A DNA stretch of 64,000 bases from assembly GCA_966250385.1 (NCBI GenBank), contig CBINHC010000008.1, positions 62,001-126,000 on the forward strand, given 5' to 3'. Made by a program: the position numbers and the translations under genes. A model generated the notes under the pieces. It had not been told where the DNA came from, did no database searches, and saw only the letters and a program-made list of their open reading frames with translations. Every line of letters begins with the position of its first letter. The first letter of the stretch is position 1. This document shows positions 25,036 to 33,940 of the stretch, piece by piece. This stretch comes from DASWTL01 sp966250385 (GTDB taxonomy: Bacteria; Bacteroidota; Bacteroidia; Sphingobacteriales; Sphingobacteriaceae).

Positions 25036-25851
25036 TCAAAACAGGTTCAGGTTGGTCTCATCGATCGCAATTTCGCGGAAAGCTCTGCCTGCATTTTCGA
25101 TCGTCGCCTGTAGATCCCACTTGTCCAGATTGGGTATCCGGGTTTCATAGTGGATTTCAATTTCTTTTTTACGCAGAACTTCCGTTTTCACCAGGTTAAG
25201 GTTCTGACGGAGCTTCATAATAGCTCCGCGGTCCTCTTCATTCGCTTTCACCAGCGTGGTCACGTCTTTCAAAAGCATCGTGGTGGCGAGCAGATCGAGT
25301 TTAGGGTAATAGAAGGTTCCCTCATTTCCAATACTCGTTTCGATCTCGTACCCGACCGTTTCTGCCATCTTTACGGTATACGGCGCGCAAAGGGCAAACA
25401 GGGACTGAAGGCCTATCTGAGTGGAAATGGCGACGGCCGCCCGGGTCAGGAAGATGCTGCCGATCCCATAACCGGCGATCTCCCGGGAGTTCCACAATCC
25501 GCAGATCTCGCCCGTTCCGTAACGCGCATACTGCCAGACGAGTTCGAAAATGGATTTATCCAGCGCTCCGGTAGCCTGTTCAATGGGCAATGGTTCCGAA
25601 CCGCCAGCAACATGGACCCGGGCACCGCCAAAGACCTTGGTCCGGTCCAGCGATTCAACGATCAGCACGAAAGCGGCGGGATTCTTAGTCCATGCATTCT
25701 TGGAAGAGGTCACCTTGGTAACTCCTATGCTGGTCAGGACATGGGCGTGACCCTCCACAAACAGTTCGCAGGCGGCCGGGTCGTCGACCGCCCTGAACGC
25801 CCGGAGCCGAACAACTGGTTTGTCTTTGTTAAGGCCTGATTCCATGGTCAC
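25036..25851 (-). CDS. GNAT-fold acyltransferase, autoinducer-synthase/FeeM-like
   Basis: The 271-residue protein has the pattern of GNAT/N-acyl amino-acid synthase (FeeM) or LuxI-type enzymes: VFGGARVHVAGG (strand and substrate loop), an EICGLWNSREIAGYGIGSIFL stretch (acyl-CoA/acyl-carrier pocket, about 115-140), and a conserved GLQSLFALCAPYTVKMAETVGY end of the fold. The last 60 residues form a helical tail. The reaction is unknown. It is the first gene of the five-gene operon and precedes the ThiF-like gene by 55 bases. An exact -7 promoter box is 23 bases before its start. FeeM-like assignment is by pattern only and could be another GNAT branch. Confidence 0.65.
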   Translation of the reverse strand: MTMESGLNKDKPVVRLRAFRAVDDPAACELFVEGHAHVLTSIGVTKVTSSKNAWTKNPAAFVLIVESLDRTKVFGGARVHVAGGSEPLPIEQATGALDKSIFELVWQYARYGTGEICGLWNSREIAGYGIGSIFLTRAAVAISTQIGLQSLFALCAPYTVKMAETVGYEIETSIGNEGTFYYPKLDLLATTMLLKDVTTLVKANEEDRGAIMKLRQNLNLVKTEVLRKKEIEIHYETRIPNLDKWDLQATIENAGRAFREIAIDETNLNLF

Positions 25852-25873
25852 CCTTCCGTTTTACTTTTTTGTG

Positions 25874-25881
25874 CAAACTTA
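25874..25881 (-). promoter_or_regulatory. -7 promoter element of the five-gene signalling operon
   Basis: On the minus strand this reads TAAGTTTG, an exact TAnnTTTG match. It gives a predicted start of transcription about 15 bases before the ATG at 25851. A TTG lies 15 bases further upstream, closer than the usual -33 spacing. Confidence 0.5.
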
Positions 25882-26034
25882 TTTCATTTTTCTAAACAAT
25901 ACTTTTTTTTTTCTACTGTTTAAGCCAATACCGGAGACTGAACCGAAAATATGCACAGGACGGGGAACTTCAACAGCGGATTAAACCGAACGGCCGGAGT
26001 TTTGTCTCAGATTAAACCCACCAGACACACGCCT

Positions 26035-26679
26035 ATGAATCGGGTCCGACATTTCATCCTTATACTGGTTACCGCGGCGCTGCTCAGCCAGCCGGCTGTC
26101 GGACAGGAACCGGTTTATGTGGGTATCACCGCCCGCAAGTTCAATTACTTCGCTTCGACCCAACGAAATACTGAATGGTGCTGGGCGGCGTCCATCCAGA
26201 TGCTGTTCAATTACTACGGCGTTGATATCAGCCAGGAGCAGATCGTAGCCCGCTCCTTCCCGACGAATAGCGGGGAGCAGCTGCCGAACACAACCGGGGA
26301 TCCGGAGGTCATCACCAGAAATCTGAATAACTGGAGCATCGATAATAAGGGCATGTCCTACCGGGTAAAAGCCGCGCTGAACTTCGGCGCACCAACACCC
26401 GCTTACCTGGTCAGGGAACTCGCTGCTGAACGACCTGTTCTGATCGGGTACAAGACCGGGCCAGACAGCGGTCACGCCGTCCTGATCACGGCCTGCAGCT
26501 ATTACCCTACGGAAAACGGGCCCCGGATCCGGTCAGTGATCGTCAGGGATCCCTGGCCCAGCCCTGAGAACCGGGAGAGTGCCGGTCGGGTCGAATACTG
26601 GGGAGCCAGCCTGGCCGGCCTCATTCAAACCCATTGGTACGTGAAAGTGGATCCGGCACCCGGATACTCCCTAAAATAG
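26035..26679 (+). CDS. Secreted C39-like papain-fold cysteine peptidase
   Basis: This exported protein has about 214 residues. The ATG at 26035 gives a clean signal peptide (MNRVRHFILILVTAALLSQ, cleavage near VGQ/E). An earlier ATG at 25951 would add a 28-residue basic extension that lacks this. The catalytic Cys is in WCWAASIQMLFNYYG, the His in GHAVLITACSYY and the Asp/Asn-like residue in VRDPWPSP, matching papain-like C39/C70 peptidases that cleave or modify peptides in the periplasm. The gene is divergent from the five-gene operon and overlaps the next, converging gene by nine bases. Confidence 0.85.
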   Translation: MNRVRHFILILVTAALLSQPAVGQEPVYVGITARKFNYFASTQRNTEWCWAASIQMLFNYYGVDISQEQIVARSFPTNSGEQLPNTTGDPEVITRNLNNWSIDNKGMSYRVKAALNFGAPTPAYLVRELAAERPVLIGYKTGPDSGHAVLITACSYYPTENGPRIRSVIVRDPWPSPENRESAGRVEYWGASLAGLIQTHWYVKVDPAPGYSLK

Positions 26680-27267
26680 AATCTTGTTCGTGATCTCCTT
26701 GTCCACGGTGATGTAACCGGGATACTTGACCTGATTGTTGCCGATATCGAGTGTCGGCCTGATTTTGAGCGTCAGCACCGTCTTCTTTTCACTCTGCTTC
26801 CCTTCCGCCAGGAAATCGGCAAAAGCTTTCTGATTCTTGGGATCCGCAAGCAGATCGTAGATATTCGAATTCACATGGATCGGCACCACGGTAGCTCCGC
26901 CGGGCTGCACACTGACCTTCTGACTGACGAATCCGGTGGCCAGTTCGGTATTTTTATGCAGAATCTTGTATTCGAACTGGTTGATCGCAGCTACCCGACC
27001 GGCCGGGTTCTCGATTCTGAGATTCAGCTTGGCCTTCAGGGGTACATCCTGGCGAAGCACGGCGAGCATCAGGGACGGCATCCTGGACAGGTTGAATTCT
27101 TTCCGGCCCACCAGTTCAGTCACATCCACATTCCCCAGGTAAACGCTGTCAGCTGAGGTGATTTCATACCGGCACTTTTCAAATGCCTGAAGCTGATCCA
27201 CCTGTTTGTTGATCCCGCAGGCACTGATGGCGAACGCAACGGCACAAAACATCATTATTTTTTTCAT
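26671..27267 (-). CDS. LEA-2-type lipoprotein
   Basis: The 198-residue protein has a lipobox (AISAC, Cys 17). The mature chain contains ADSVYLGNVDVTELVG, PLKAKLNLRIENPAGRVAAINQFEYKI and VQPGGATVVPIHV, the alternating-strand pattern of the LEA-2/WHy immunoglobulin-like fold. Such lipoproteins are widespread in this phylum and are of unknown function. It converges with and overlaps (nine bases) the C39-like peptidase gene. It appears to be transcribed alone. Confidence 0.8.
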   Translation of the reverse strand: MKKIMMFCAVAFAISACGINKQVDQLQAFEKCRYEITSADSVYLGNVDVTELVGRKEFNLSRMPSLMLAVLRQDVPLKAKLNLRIENPAGRVAAINQFEYKILHKNTELATGFVSQKVSVQPGGATVVPIHVNSNIYDLLADPKNQKAFADFLAEGKQSEKKTVLTLKIRPTLDIGNNQVKYPGYITVDKEITNKILF

Positions 27268-27399
27268 GGTACTAGAACGAATTTTAAGGTATTTATGTAT
27301 CCCGCGCTCAAAAGGACACCGGGACTGGCGCTTTCAGCGCCCCGCAAAGATAATTTTCATGCCAGTAAAAAAAAGCAGGCTGAGGGCGTCCTGCCCGTT

Positions 27400-28389
27400 C
27401 TACCGGTGAGAAGCAACCGCAAGCAGCAGCCCGGCGCCCAGGAACAGCGCCAGGGCCGTTCCCGCACGGGAGGCTTTTCGCCGGAATCTTGAAGTCCATC
27501 CGCCATCCACGCTGGTCCCGAAACGGACCGGTGAAAGCACATTGCCCGAAGATGCGGGTTCTCCGGCTGCCTTTCTCAGATACGATTCGATCACGCGGGA
27601 ACTGACCACCCTCGAAATGCCCGGAAACAACTGGTGGGCAGCCTTGAGTGCCGGCGCGAGCATATCGGTGGTCACTTGATTCTTCGGGTTCTGGGCCAGC
27701 GAGGCCATCGCCCGGGCTACCCGGCGGGCATCATACACTGGCGGCGCAGGCATCAGCACCCTGCCGGTATAGTTGGCGGCATGATGAATTCCCGGGGTGT
27801 CCAGAAATCCTGAAAAAAGGTCGCACACCCGAATGCCGGGCCAGTGCCTGAGTTCACCCCGAAGGGACTGGGTGAAGCCCTTCAGTCCGTACTTGCTGGC
27901 CGTGTAGGCGCTTGCGTACGGCGTGGGAAACCATGCCCCCACCGAAATGTTATTGATCAGGATTCCCCGCCCCTGCTTCCGGAAGTATGGCAGAACGGCA
28001 TGAGCGCCATAAATATAGCCGAGCAGATTGGTTTCGATGACCTGCCGGATCACGTCCACCGGAGTGCTGCTCAGTTCACCGGCTGCAAGAACCCCGGCAT
28101 TGTTCACCCATACGTCGATCTTCCCGGTAAAACCCACGGCCGCCTTGGCAAGGCGCAGCACCTCATCCGGATGGGTTACATCGGTGGGAACCGCCAGGGC
28201 CGTTCCCCCATCTTCCGAGCATTCCTTCACCAGTTCATGCAAGGCATCGTTCCGTCGGGCAGCAACGATTACCGTAGCACCACGGGAGCAGAACTCCAGT
28301 GCCGCCGCCCGGCCAACGCCGCTCGAGGCACCTGTGATCACTACGGTCTTCTGGTGTAACGGGAGTCGCCCCTGCTGTTTTGCGGTCAT
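27400..28389 (-). CDS. SDR-family oxidoreductase with C-terminal membrane segment
   Basis: This NAD(P)-dependent short-chain dehydrogenase/reductase has 329 residues, longer than the usual 250. It has the nucleotide loop ITGASSGVGRAAALEF (about 14-29), NNAG (about 91), the catalytic Ser near INNISVG and the Tyr-Lys pair in YTASKYG (about 160-166). The C-terminal extension (about 250-329) ends in a hydrophobic helix (AGTALALFLGAGLLLAVA), suggesting membrane anchoring. The substrate is unknown. It is an isolated gene. Confidence 0.9.
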   Translation of the reverse strand: MTAKQQGRLPLHQKTVVITGASSGVGRAAALEFCSRGATVIVAARRNDALHELVKECSEDGGTALAVPTDVTHPDEVLRLAKAAVGFTGKIDVWVNNAGVLAAGELSSTPVDVIRQVIETNLLGYIYGAHAVLPYFRKQGRGILINNISVGAWFPTPYASAYTASKYGLKGFTQSLRGELRHWPGIRVCDLFSGFLDTPGIHHAANYTGRVLMPAPPVYDARRVARAMASLAQNPKNQVTTDMLAPALKAAHQLFPGISRVVSSRVIESYLRKAAGEPASSGNVLSPVRFGTSVDGGWTSRFRRKASRAGTALALFLGAGLLLAVASHR

Positions 28390-28520
28390 CGTCAGTTGTT
28401 CTTTTACATCTTCTTACACCTTTGCAAAAGTCAAGCCACCTCCAGGACAAGTGTCAATATTTTGACAGCATTTCAGCAACAGTCCTGAAAACCAGCGAAT
28501 AGTGTTATCTTTAGCCCGGA

Positions 28521-28790
28521 ATGAGTGCGGATTCGGAGATCATGGATACAGCGGAAAGGCGGCAAAACGAACTTGCGAGGCTTATTTTTGCTGCTACTGA
28601 CCTGAGTGCTGTCCACCGCCTTCGCCGGTATCTCGCCAGGCACCCCGCACTCTGGCTTACACTGTCCGAACCCGTCGGTTCCGCAGTCCGCGATCTCCTG
28701 TGGGAGACTCACAGGATCGAATACCTGGTCAACGGCCCGGCGTGCGGTTTTCACTACCGTCCGGACTGTTTTTCGTTGTATAGCTTCTAA
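28521..28790 (+). CDS. Small hypothetical protein
   Basis: This 89-residue frame from ATG 28521 has mostly helical, charged composition (AERRQNELARLIFAATDLSAV) and no signal or membrane segment. It ends 20 bases before the esterase gene on the same strand, and a near -7 box (TATCTTTA) lies just upstream of its start. No family is recognised. It could be a small co-transcribed protein or a chance frame. Confidence 0.4.
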   Translation: MSADSEIMDTAERRQNELARLIFAATDLSAVHRLRRYLARHPALWLTLSEPVGSAVRDLLWETHRIEYLVNGPACGFHYRPDCFSLYSF

Positions 28791-28810
28791 AAAACGATTA
28801 AGTTCGGGGC

Positions 28811-29659
28811 ATGAAAGGTTTTCGTTCCCTGGTATTCATTCTCCTCTGTTTTCAGCTATCATCTGCCCTTGCCGCAAAGACCGACACGGTTGAGACCTGG
28901 AGCGCGGCCATGAACAAAAAGATCAAGGCAGTCGTTTACACTCCTGAACAGTACGCAAAGGGTAAGGACTTTCCCGTGATATATTTGCTCCACGGATACA
29001 GCGGAAACTACAGCGACTGGAGCCGGAAGGCAGGCGAGGCGATCGGCCGGACGGCTGACCAGCACGGATTCCTGGTCGTTTGCCCGGACGGCGGGTTCAG
29101 CAGCTGGTATATAGACAGCCCTGCAGATCCGGCCGTCAGATATGAAACGTACATCGCAGGGGAACTGGTCTCCTGGATCGACAAGAACTATAAGACCCTC
29201 AGGAGCCCCCGGGGACGAGCCATCACGGGACTAAGCATGGGCGGTCACGGGGCCCTGTACCTCGCTTTCCGGCATCAGGACGTCTTCGGCGCGGCGGGAA
29301 GCATGAGCGGCGGGGTGGACATCCGACCCTTTCCGAAGAACTGGGATCTGCCCGTCAGGCTTGGAAGTTATGCGCTGGCACCGGATAACTGGGAAAAAAA
29401 CACGGTAATCAACATGCTGCACCTGGTCACCCCGGGATCCCTGAGCCTGATCATAGACTGCGGAACGAGCGACTTCTTTTACCAGGTAAACCGGAACCTG
29501 CATGACCAATTACTGGAGCGAAACATCGCGCATGATTTCATTTCAAGGCCCGGAGGACATACCTGGGAATACTGGACCAACGCCCTGGATTATCAGCTGC
29601 TGTTCTTTTCAAAATATTTTTCGGCGCAGGCGTCCGGTGTCCGGCACGCCGGCAGGTAG
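28811..29659 (+). CDS. Secreted esterase, esterase D/antigen 85-like alpha/beta hydrolase
   Basis: This exported esterase has 282 residues. A signal peptide (1-21) is followed by an alpha/beta-hydrolase core with the oxyanion region VIYLLHGYSGNYSDWS and nucleophile Ser in GLSMGGHG (about 140). The acid is near DCGTSDFF and the His in GGHTWEYW. It resembles the tributyrin-esterase/EstA and feruloyl-esterase-like group that cleaves short-chain or carbohydrate esters. It probably forms a unit with the FUSC gene 25 bases downstream. The exact substrate is unknown. Confidence 0.9.
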   Translation: MKGFRSLVFILLCFQLSSALAAKTDTVETWSAAMNKKIKAVVYTPEQYAKGKDFPVIYLLHGYSGNYSDWSRKAGEAIGRTADQHGFLVVCPDGGFSSWYIDSPADPAVRYETYIAGELVSWIDKNYKTLRSPRGRAITGLSMGGHGALYLAFRHQDVFGAAGSMSGGVDIRPFPKNWDLPVRLGSYALAPDNWEKNTVINMLHLVTPGSLSLIIDCGTSDFFYQVNRNLHDQLLERNIAHDFISRPGGHTWEYWTNALDYQLLFFSKYFSAQASGVRHAGR

Positions 29660-29684
29660 AGCCTCCAAACAATCGTAGAACTAG

Positions 29685-31835
29685 ATGACCCAAACGCGCG
29701 ATATCCAGAATTTCCTATATAGCCAGTACTTCGCCGACGGGATCCGGATTACCATAGGGGCGGTGCTTCCCTCCGTCCTGCTGGCGCAGTTCGGTCAGCT
29801 ACCTGTCGGTATCATCGTCTCCCTGGGAGCGCTCTGCGCAAGTATTCCCGATACACCGGGCCCCATCATTCATAAAAGGAACGGGATGCTTGTCAGTACG
29901 TTCCTGTGCTTTATCACGGCCATTCTTACCGGATGGGTAAACACCTCGCCGGTGCTGCTGAGCCTGCTGATCTTTTTGCTGGCATTCATCTATTCCATGT
30001 TCCAGGTATTTGGCGCCCGCGCGTCTGCTGTCGGGGTCGCCGCACTGCTTGTCATGGTGCTGACCACCACTGAGCAGTGGGGCAAGATCAGCCTGCTGGA
30101 ATATGCTTTTTGTATCCTGGGTGGCGGCCTCTGGTACACCGCACTGAGTCTTTCAATCAATCAGATCATGCCATACCGCCTGGCGCAGCAGGCGCTCGGC
30201 GAATGCATGAAGGAGGTCGCCGTTTATCTTCGTCTGAAAGCATCTTTTTACCAGGGCGGCCAGGATTATGAAAAGTTATACCGGAAACTGATCGACCAGC
30301 AGGTAACCGTACACCAGCAGCAGGACGTGGTTCGGGAGGTTCTCTTCAAAAGCCGCCTGGTCATGCGGGAATCGACTCCTACGGGGCGGACCCTTATCCT
30401 GCTGTTCGTTGACCTGGTGGATCTCTTTGAACAAACGATGGCAACCTATTATGATTACCGGACCATCAGTACCCGGTTCGGCCAGACGGGGATCCTGAAC
30501 GGATTTCAGAACCTGATTCTCAAGCTTGCCGACGAGCTGATGAATCTCAGCCACCATACGGTCATCAACAAGGCGCCACGGAAAATCTACGACCTCCAGC
30601 AGGAGCTTGAAGACCTGATGACCCGGGTCAACAGGCTGGAATCGGAAGGTCACCATGTGCTGGTCCTGAAAAAGATCGTGATCAATTGCAGGAATATCGT
30701 CAACCGGATAGAGAAGATGTACGCCTATTTCATGCCCAGGGGCACGGAGAACCAGGGCCGGACCGCTGATCTGGAATTACGGAGGTTTGTGCAGACGTCA
30801 AGTTTCGACTATAAGGTCTTCATTGACAACCTGAACTTCCGGTCCAACATCTTCCGGTATGCACTCCGGTTCGCTATCGTATGCCTGGCCGGCTATGGCA
30901 TCGGTCATTTTCTGCTATCGGGACATTACAGTTACTGGATACTGCTGACCATCCTGGTAATCCTTAAACCGGGTTTCAGCATGACCAAGCAAAGGAACTG
31001 GGAGCGGCTCGTGGGAACCCTGGCGGGCGGAATTGCCGGCGCAGCCATTGTGTATTTCATCAAGGACGAAACGGTTCTTTTTGTCCTTTTCCTGATTTTT
31101 ATGGTTCTTGCCTACAGTTTTCAGCGGCTGAACTATATCATCAGCGTAACATTCATGACGCCGTACGTCCTTATCCTGTTTTCCCTGCTGGGTGCCGGAG
31201 GGATCAATATTGCGGAGGAACGGATCGTCGATACGCTGATCGGCGGGGCGATAGCTTTTGCAGCGAGTTACCTGATATTTCCCAGCTGGGAGTCTTACCA
31301 GCTTCAGGACTATATCAGGGGCGCGCTTCTTGCGAACTACAGGTACCTTTGTATGGCTGCACAGGGATTCTCCGGCAAACCGCTCGACGTCACCAGCTAC
31401 AAGCTCGCACGCAAGGAGGTGTATGTGACGTCCGCCAATCTGGGTTCAGCTTTCCAGAGGATGCTGTCCGAACCCCGGAACAAGCAGAGAAATCCGAAGG
31501 AACTGCACAAGTTCGTCGTGTTGAACCACAGCCTTTCCTCCTATATCGCCACCCTTATATCGGCCCTGCCGGGCCTTGACCAGAAACCCGGATCGCCGGA
31601 ACAGGCACGTCTGCTCCGCAAATCGTTGTTTAATCTCGCCGAAGTGATCCGGTCCATGGATCGGAACTCGGAGTTCAAAGACACGGAGATCTCCTTTGGT
31701 GACCACGGGAATCTGTCCCTGGTTTCCAGTGATGACAGCCGGCTGCTGACCGAACAGCTTGAGATCGTTTACAAACTTGCCAGTGATATTCAGAAGGTCA
31801 GTGAGAAAATGATGAAGCCCGGCTCAGAAGACTGA
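29685..31835 (+). CDS. FUSC-family inner-membrane protein (YccS/YhfK-like)
   Basis: The 716-residue inner-membrane protein has two clusters of about six membrane helices (about 20-170 and 395-545), each followed by a large cytoplasmic segment. This is the YccS/YhfK (FUSC) layout related to aromatic acid exporters. Typical stretches are GQLPVGIIVSLGALCASIPD and GHYSYWILLTILVILKPGFS. It may export aromatic or phenolic acids, and its coupling to an esterase that could release such acids fits that idea (inference). It ends 12 bases from the converging DUF2130 gene with no clear terminator. Confidence 0.9.
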   Translation: MTQTRDIQNFLYSQYFADGIRITIGAVLPSVLLAQFGQLPVGIIVSLGALCASIPDTPGPIIHKRNGMLVSTFLCFITAILTGWVNTSPVLLSLLIFLLAFIYSMFQVFGARASAVGVAALLVMVLTTTEQWGKISLLEYAFCILGGGLWYTALSLSINQIMPYRLAQQALGECMKEVAVYLRLKASFYQGGQDYEKLYRKLIDQQVTVHQQQDVVREVLFKSRLVMRESTPTGRTLILLFVDLVDLFEQTMATYYDYRTISTRFGQTGILNGFQNLILKLADELMNLSHHTVINKAPRKIYDLQQELEDLMTRVNRLESEGHHVLVLKKIVINCRNIVNRIEKMYAYFMPRGTENQGRTADLELRRFVQTSSFDYKVFIDNLNFRSNIFRYALRFAIVCLAGYGIGHFLLSGHYSYWILLTILVILKPGFSMTKQRNWERLVGTLAGGIAGAAIVYFIKDETVLFVLFLIFMVLAYSFQRLNYIISVTFMTPYVLILFSLLGAGGINIAEERIVDTLIGGAIAFAASYLIFPSWESYQLQDYIRGALLANYRYLCMAAQGFSGKPLDVTSYKLARKEVYVTSANLGSAFQRMLSEPRNKQRNPKELHKFVVLNHSLSSYIATLISALPGLDQKPGSPEQARLLRKSLFNLAEVIRSMDRNSEFKDTEISFGDHGNLSLVSSDDSRLLTEQLEIVYKLASDIQKVSEKMMKPGSED

Positions 31836-31847
31836 GCGGGCCCCCTA

Positions 31848-33098
31848 CTAGTCCAGCAGCAGGGTATCCGTCTCATCGACGAGGCTGAGCTGAATGGTGT
31901 CGCTTCCGGCGATGCCTTCCACGGAGCCCCGGATATGGGCTGCGTTCAGGAGCACTTTTTCGAGCTGCTTTTCCCTGGCCTTCCAGAGTTTTTCCATCGC
32001 ATCCCGTTCCTTCTGGATCGAAAGCCGCATGCTCATGAACCCTTCCCGGATGGCTTTCCATTGTTCGGAGAACTCATTGCTGGTCAGGTAATCATAAAGC
32101 ATGTGCATCTTCTCGCCCTTGTTTTCCTGCGAACGGCTTGCATTGTGAAGCTTGACGATACTGTCTCGAAGAATATACGCTACCGCGCGCGCCTCTTCAA
32201 AGGAACAGATCCAGACGCCGTCCTTTTCCCCGAAGCAATCCATTCCCTTGGGATAGGCCTGGGTGACGATCACCGCCACATCCACGCCGCTGCTGCGCAT
32301 ATCTTTCTTCAGCTTTTCAATCCATTCCTGTGAAAAGTCCTTTGTACGCTTGCTTTCATAGATGATACGGCCGCATTCCTGGCCGAACTGGTTACGGACC
32401 GTTTGTATACAATCGGCCCCCTTGATACCCTTGCCTACCTCAGAGACCAGATCGAAAGGAAAACTCACCCGGAGCATCTCTTCCAGGATCAGTTCCTGCA
32501 CCTCCCCCTGGAGTTGCATGGACCCCTGCTCCGCCTTCCGTTTCATCTCCTCGGCAAGCTTTTTCTGATCTTCCAGCTGCTTTTCCAGTTCCTTGACCTT
32601 CAGCTGGAATTCCGTTTCCTTCATTTGCACCCGTTCATTCTCCTGCTTCCGGATCTGGTCTGCCAGCTCCAGGCGCTGTTCCTGGAGCTTCCGCTGCAGC
32701 TGCAGTTCGAGCTCCTGTTCCTTATTTTTAAGCTCCTGTTCTTTTTTGAGGAACTCAAGTTCCTTCTGACGGGAAACTTTCAGTTTTTCTTCTGCTTCCT
32801 GGTTGGAGCTTTCAAGCATCTGTAGCTTGTTCTCGAAATCCGTTGCGATGGATTTTCTGAGGTTTTCCTCCAGCGATTCCTGCAGGACCTTCTTCTCCTC
32901 CGCCAGTTTCAGATCGAATTCCTGGCGCTGCTGCTGCTCGCGCCGGGAGAACTCATCCAGACGTTTCTGAAATTCGTCGTCCTTTTCCTTCTTATAGCTT
33001 TGCATCTGAGCACGAAGCTCTTTCTTATACTCTTCGGTCATAGCCTCCTCGATCGGGAAGATGTGACTGCATCCGGGACACTTTACTTCTGTTGCCAT
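31848..33098 (-). CDS. DUF2130 coiled-coil protein with nuclease-like C-terminal domain
   Basis: The 416-residue protein begins with a single CPGCSHIFP knuckle (4-12), followed by a very long charged coiled coil (about 20-200). The C-terminal DUF2130 domain (about 205-390) contains GADCIQTV, then IIYESKRTKDFSQEWIEKL and DVAVIVTQAYP. The Asp, then ExK, then Gln arrangement resembles PD-(D/E)XK nucleases such as the RmuC group, to which it also resembles in layout. It lies 59 bases after an FRG-domain gene on the same strand and is probably co-transcribed. Function is unproven. A DNA-processing or defence role is a possibility. Confidence 0.85.
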   Translation of the reverse strand: MATEVKCPGCSHIFPIEEAMTEEYKKELRAQMQSYKKEKDDEFQKRLDEFSRREQQQRQEFDLKLAEEKKVLQESLEENLRKSIATDFENKLQMLESSNQEAEEKLKVSRQKELEFLKKEQELKNKEQELELQLQRKLQEQRLELADQIRKQENERVQMKETEFQLKVKELEKQLEDQKKLAEEMKRKAEQGSMQLQGEVQELILEEMLRVSFPFDLVSEVGKGIKGADCIQTVRNQFGQECGRIIYESKRTKDFSQEWIEKLKKDMRSSGVDVAVIVTQAYPKGMDCFGEKDGVWICSFEEARAVAYILRDSIVKLHNASRSQENKGEKMHMLYDYLTSNEFSEQWKAIREGFMSMRLSIQKERDAMEKLWKAREKQLEKVLLNAAHIRGSVEGIAGSDTIQLSLVDETDTLLLD

Positions 33099-33157
33099 GA
33101 AAAACGGGAAAATTTAAAGCTCTGAAGATAAGAGAAAATCCCGAGAAAGGGACCGCC

Positions 33158-33895
33158 TCAGGGATGACTGTGGAAATATCGCCACTGCAGAAATGAACAA
33201 AGCCCCTCAAGTTCAGGGAAGATGCTGAATGCGTTGATTCCCAGGATATGGAGATCAGAGCGGATATCGCCAAAGGTGGCGGATGGGATGCGGATTTTTA
33301 AGAGCTTGTCCCTGAACTCATTGGTTTCATTGAGGGCTACCTTTTGTTCAACTTCTCTGCCGGGCTGAATGGAGAACACACCCGATTGGTTATTGATCCG
33401 TTGCTTGATCACCCGCGGCCGGAAGATCCTGGTCCGGGTCATCTCGAAGGGGTGTGATTCATCGGTATTGAGCTTGAAGTCGTCCTGCTCCGCCATCAGT
33501 ACCCAGACGACCGCATATTCGGTGCGAATGTCCTTCAGCGGATCGGTCCCGGTGGCGAACCAGAGGGCGGTAAGCGCGTTGTTTGACCAGTCCAGCAGGC
33601 GCGTGGGCAGACCGAACTGCTGCCCGAGCGTGAGGTAGTCCCAGTCATCGTATTTCGCCGCCGTATCCAACAGCAGGGGATTCGTTCGTTTGAACTCATA
33701 CAGGAGCATTCGTTCAGTCTCCAGGAATTTACCCTTCGGCTTCAGGCGGCTGATCTTGGGGATCAGCGGATGATCCGCCTCCTGGCCCCGGAAAAGAAAG
33801 TCTTCCGTATTCCCATGGGTGATATTTCGTTTCTTGTAATCCCTGATCACCCGCAGATAGTCTTCGACATTATGGATCTCTTCGCCTGCCATCAA
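33158..33895 (-). CDS. FRG-domain protein
   Basis: The 245-residue protein has the FRG-domain signature: FLFRGQEADHPLIPKISR (about 28-45), LLYEFKRTNPLL, then LGQQFGLPTRLLDWSNNALTALWFA (about 95-120). This is a cytoplasmic domain of unknown activity, frequent in accessory loci. The C-terminal part (LHILGINAFSIFPELEGLCSFLQW) is also typical. It is transcribed with the DUF2130 gene downstream (59-base gap) and follows the HDAC-like gene by 45 bases. Association with a nuclease-like protein makes a defence or stress role worth testing. Confidence 0.9.
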   Translation of the reverse strand: MMAGEEIHNVEDYLRVIRDYKKRNITHGNTEDFLFRGQEADHPLIPKISRLKPKGKFLETERMLLYEFKRTNPLLLDTAAKYDDWDYLTLGQQFGLPTRLLDWSNNALTALWFATGTDPLKDIRTEYAVVWVLMAEQDDFKLNTDESHPFEMTRTRIFRPRVIKQRINNQSGVFSIQPGREVEQKVALNETNEFRDKLLKIRIPSATFGDIRSDLHILGINAFSIFPELEGLCSFLQWRYFHSHP

Positions 33896-33940
33896 TATGA
33901 TTTTTTGTAATAATGACAGCGGGCCCCAAAATGTTTAACC

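Noticed and set aside
25951..26034. Longer start for the C39-like peptidase
   Set aside because: The extra 28 residues precede and would disrupt the clear signal peptide beginning at 26035.
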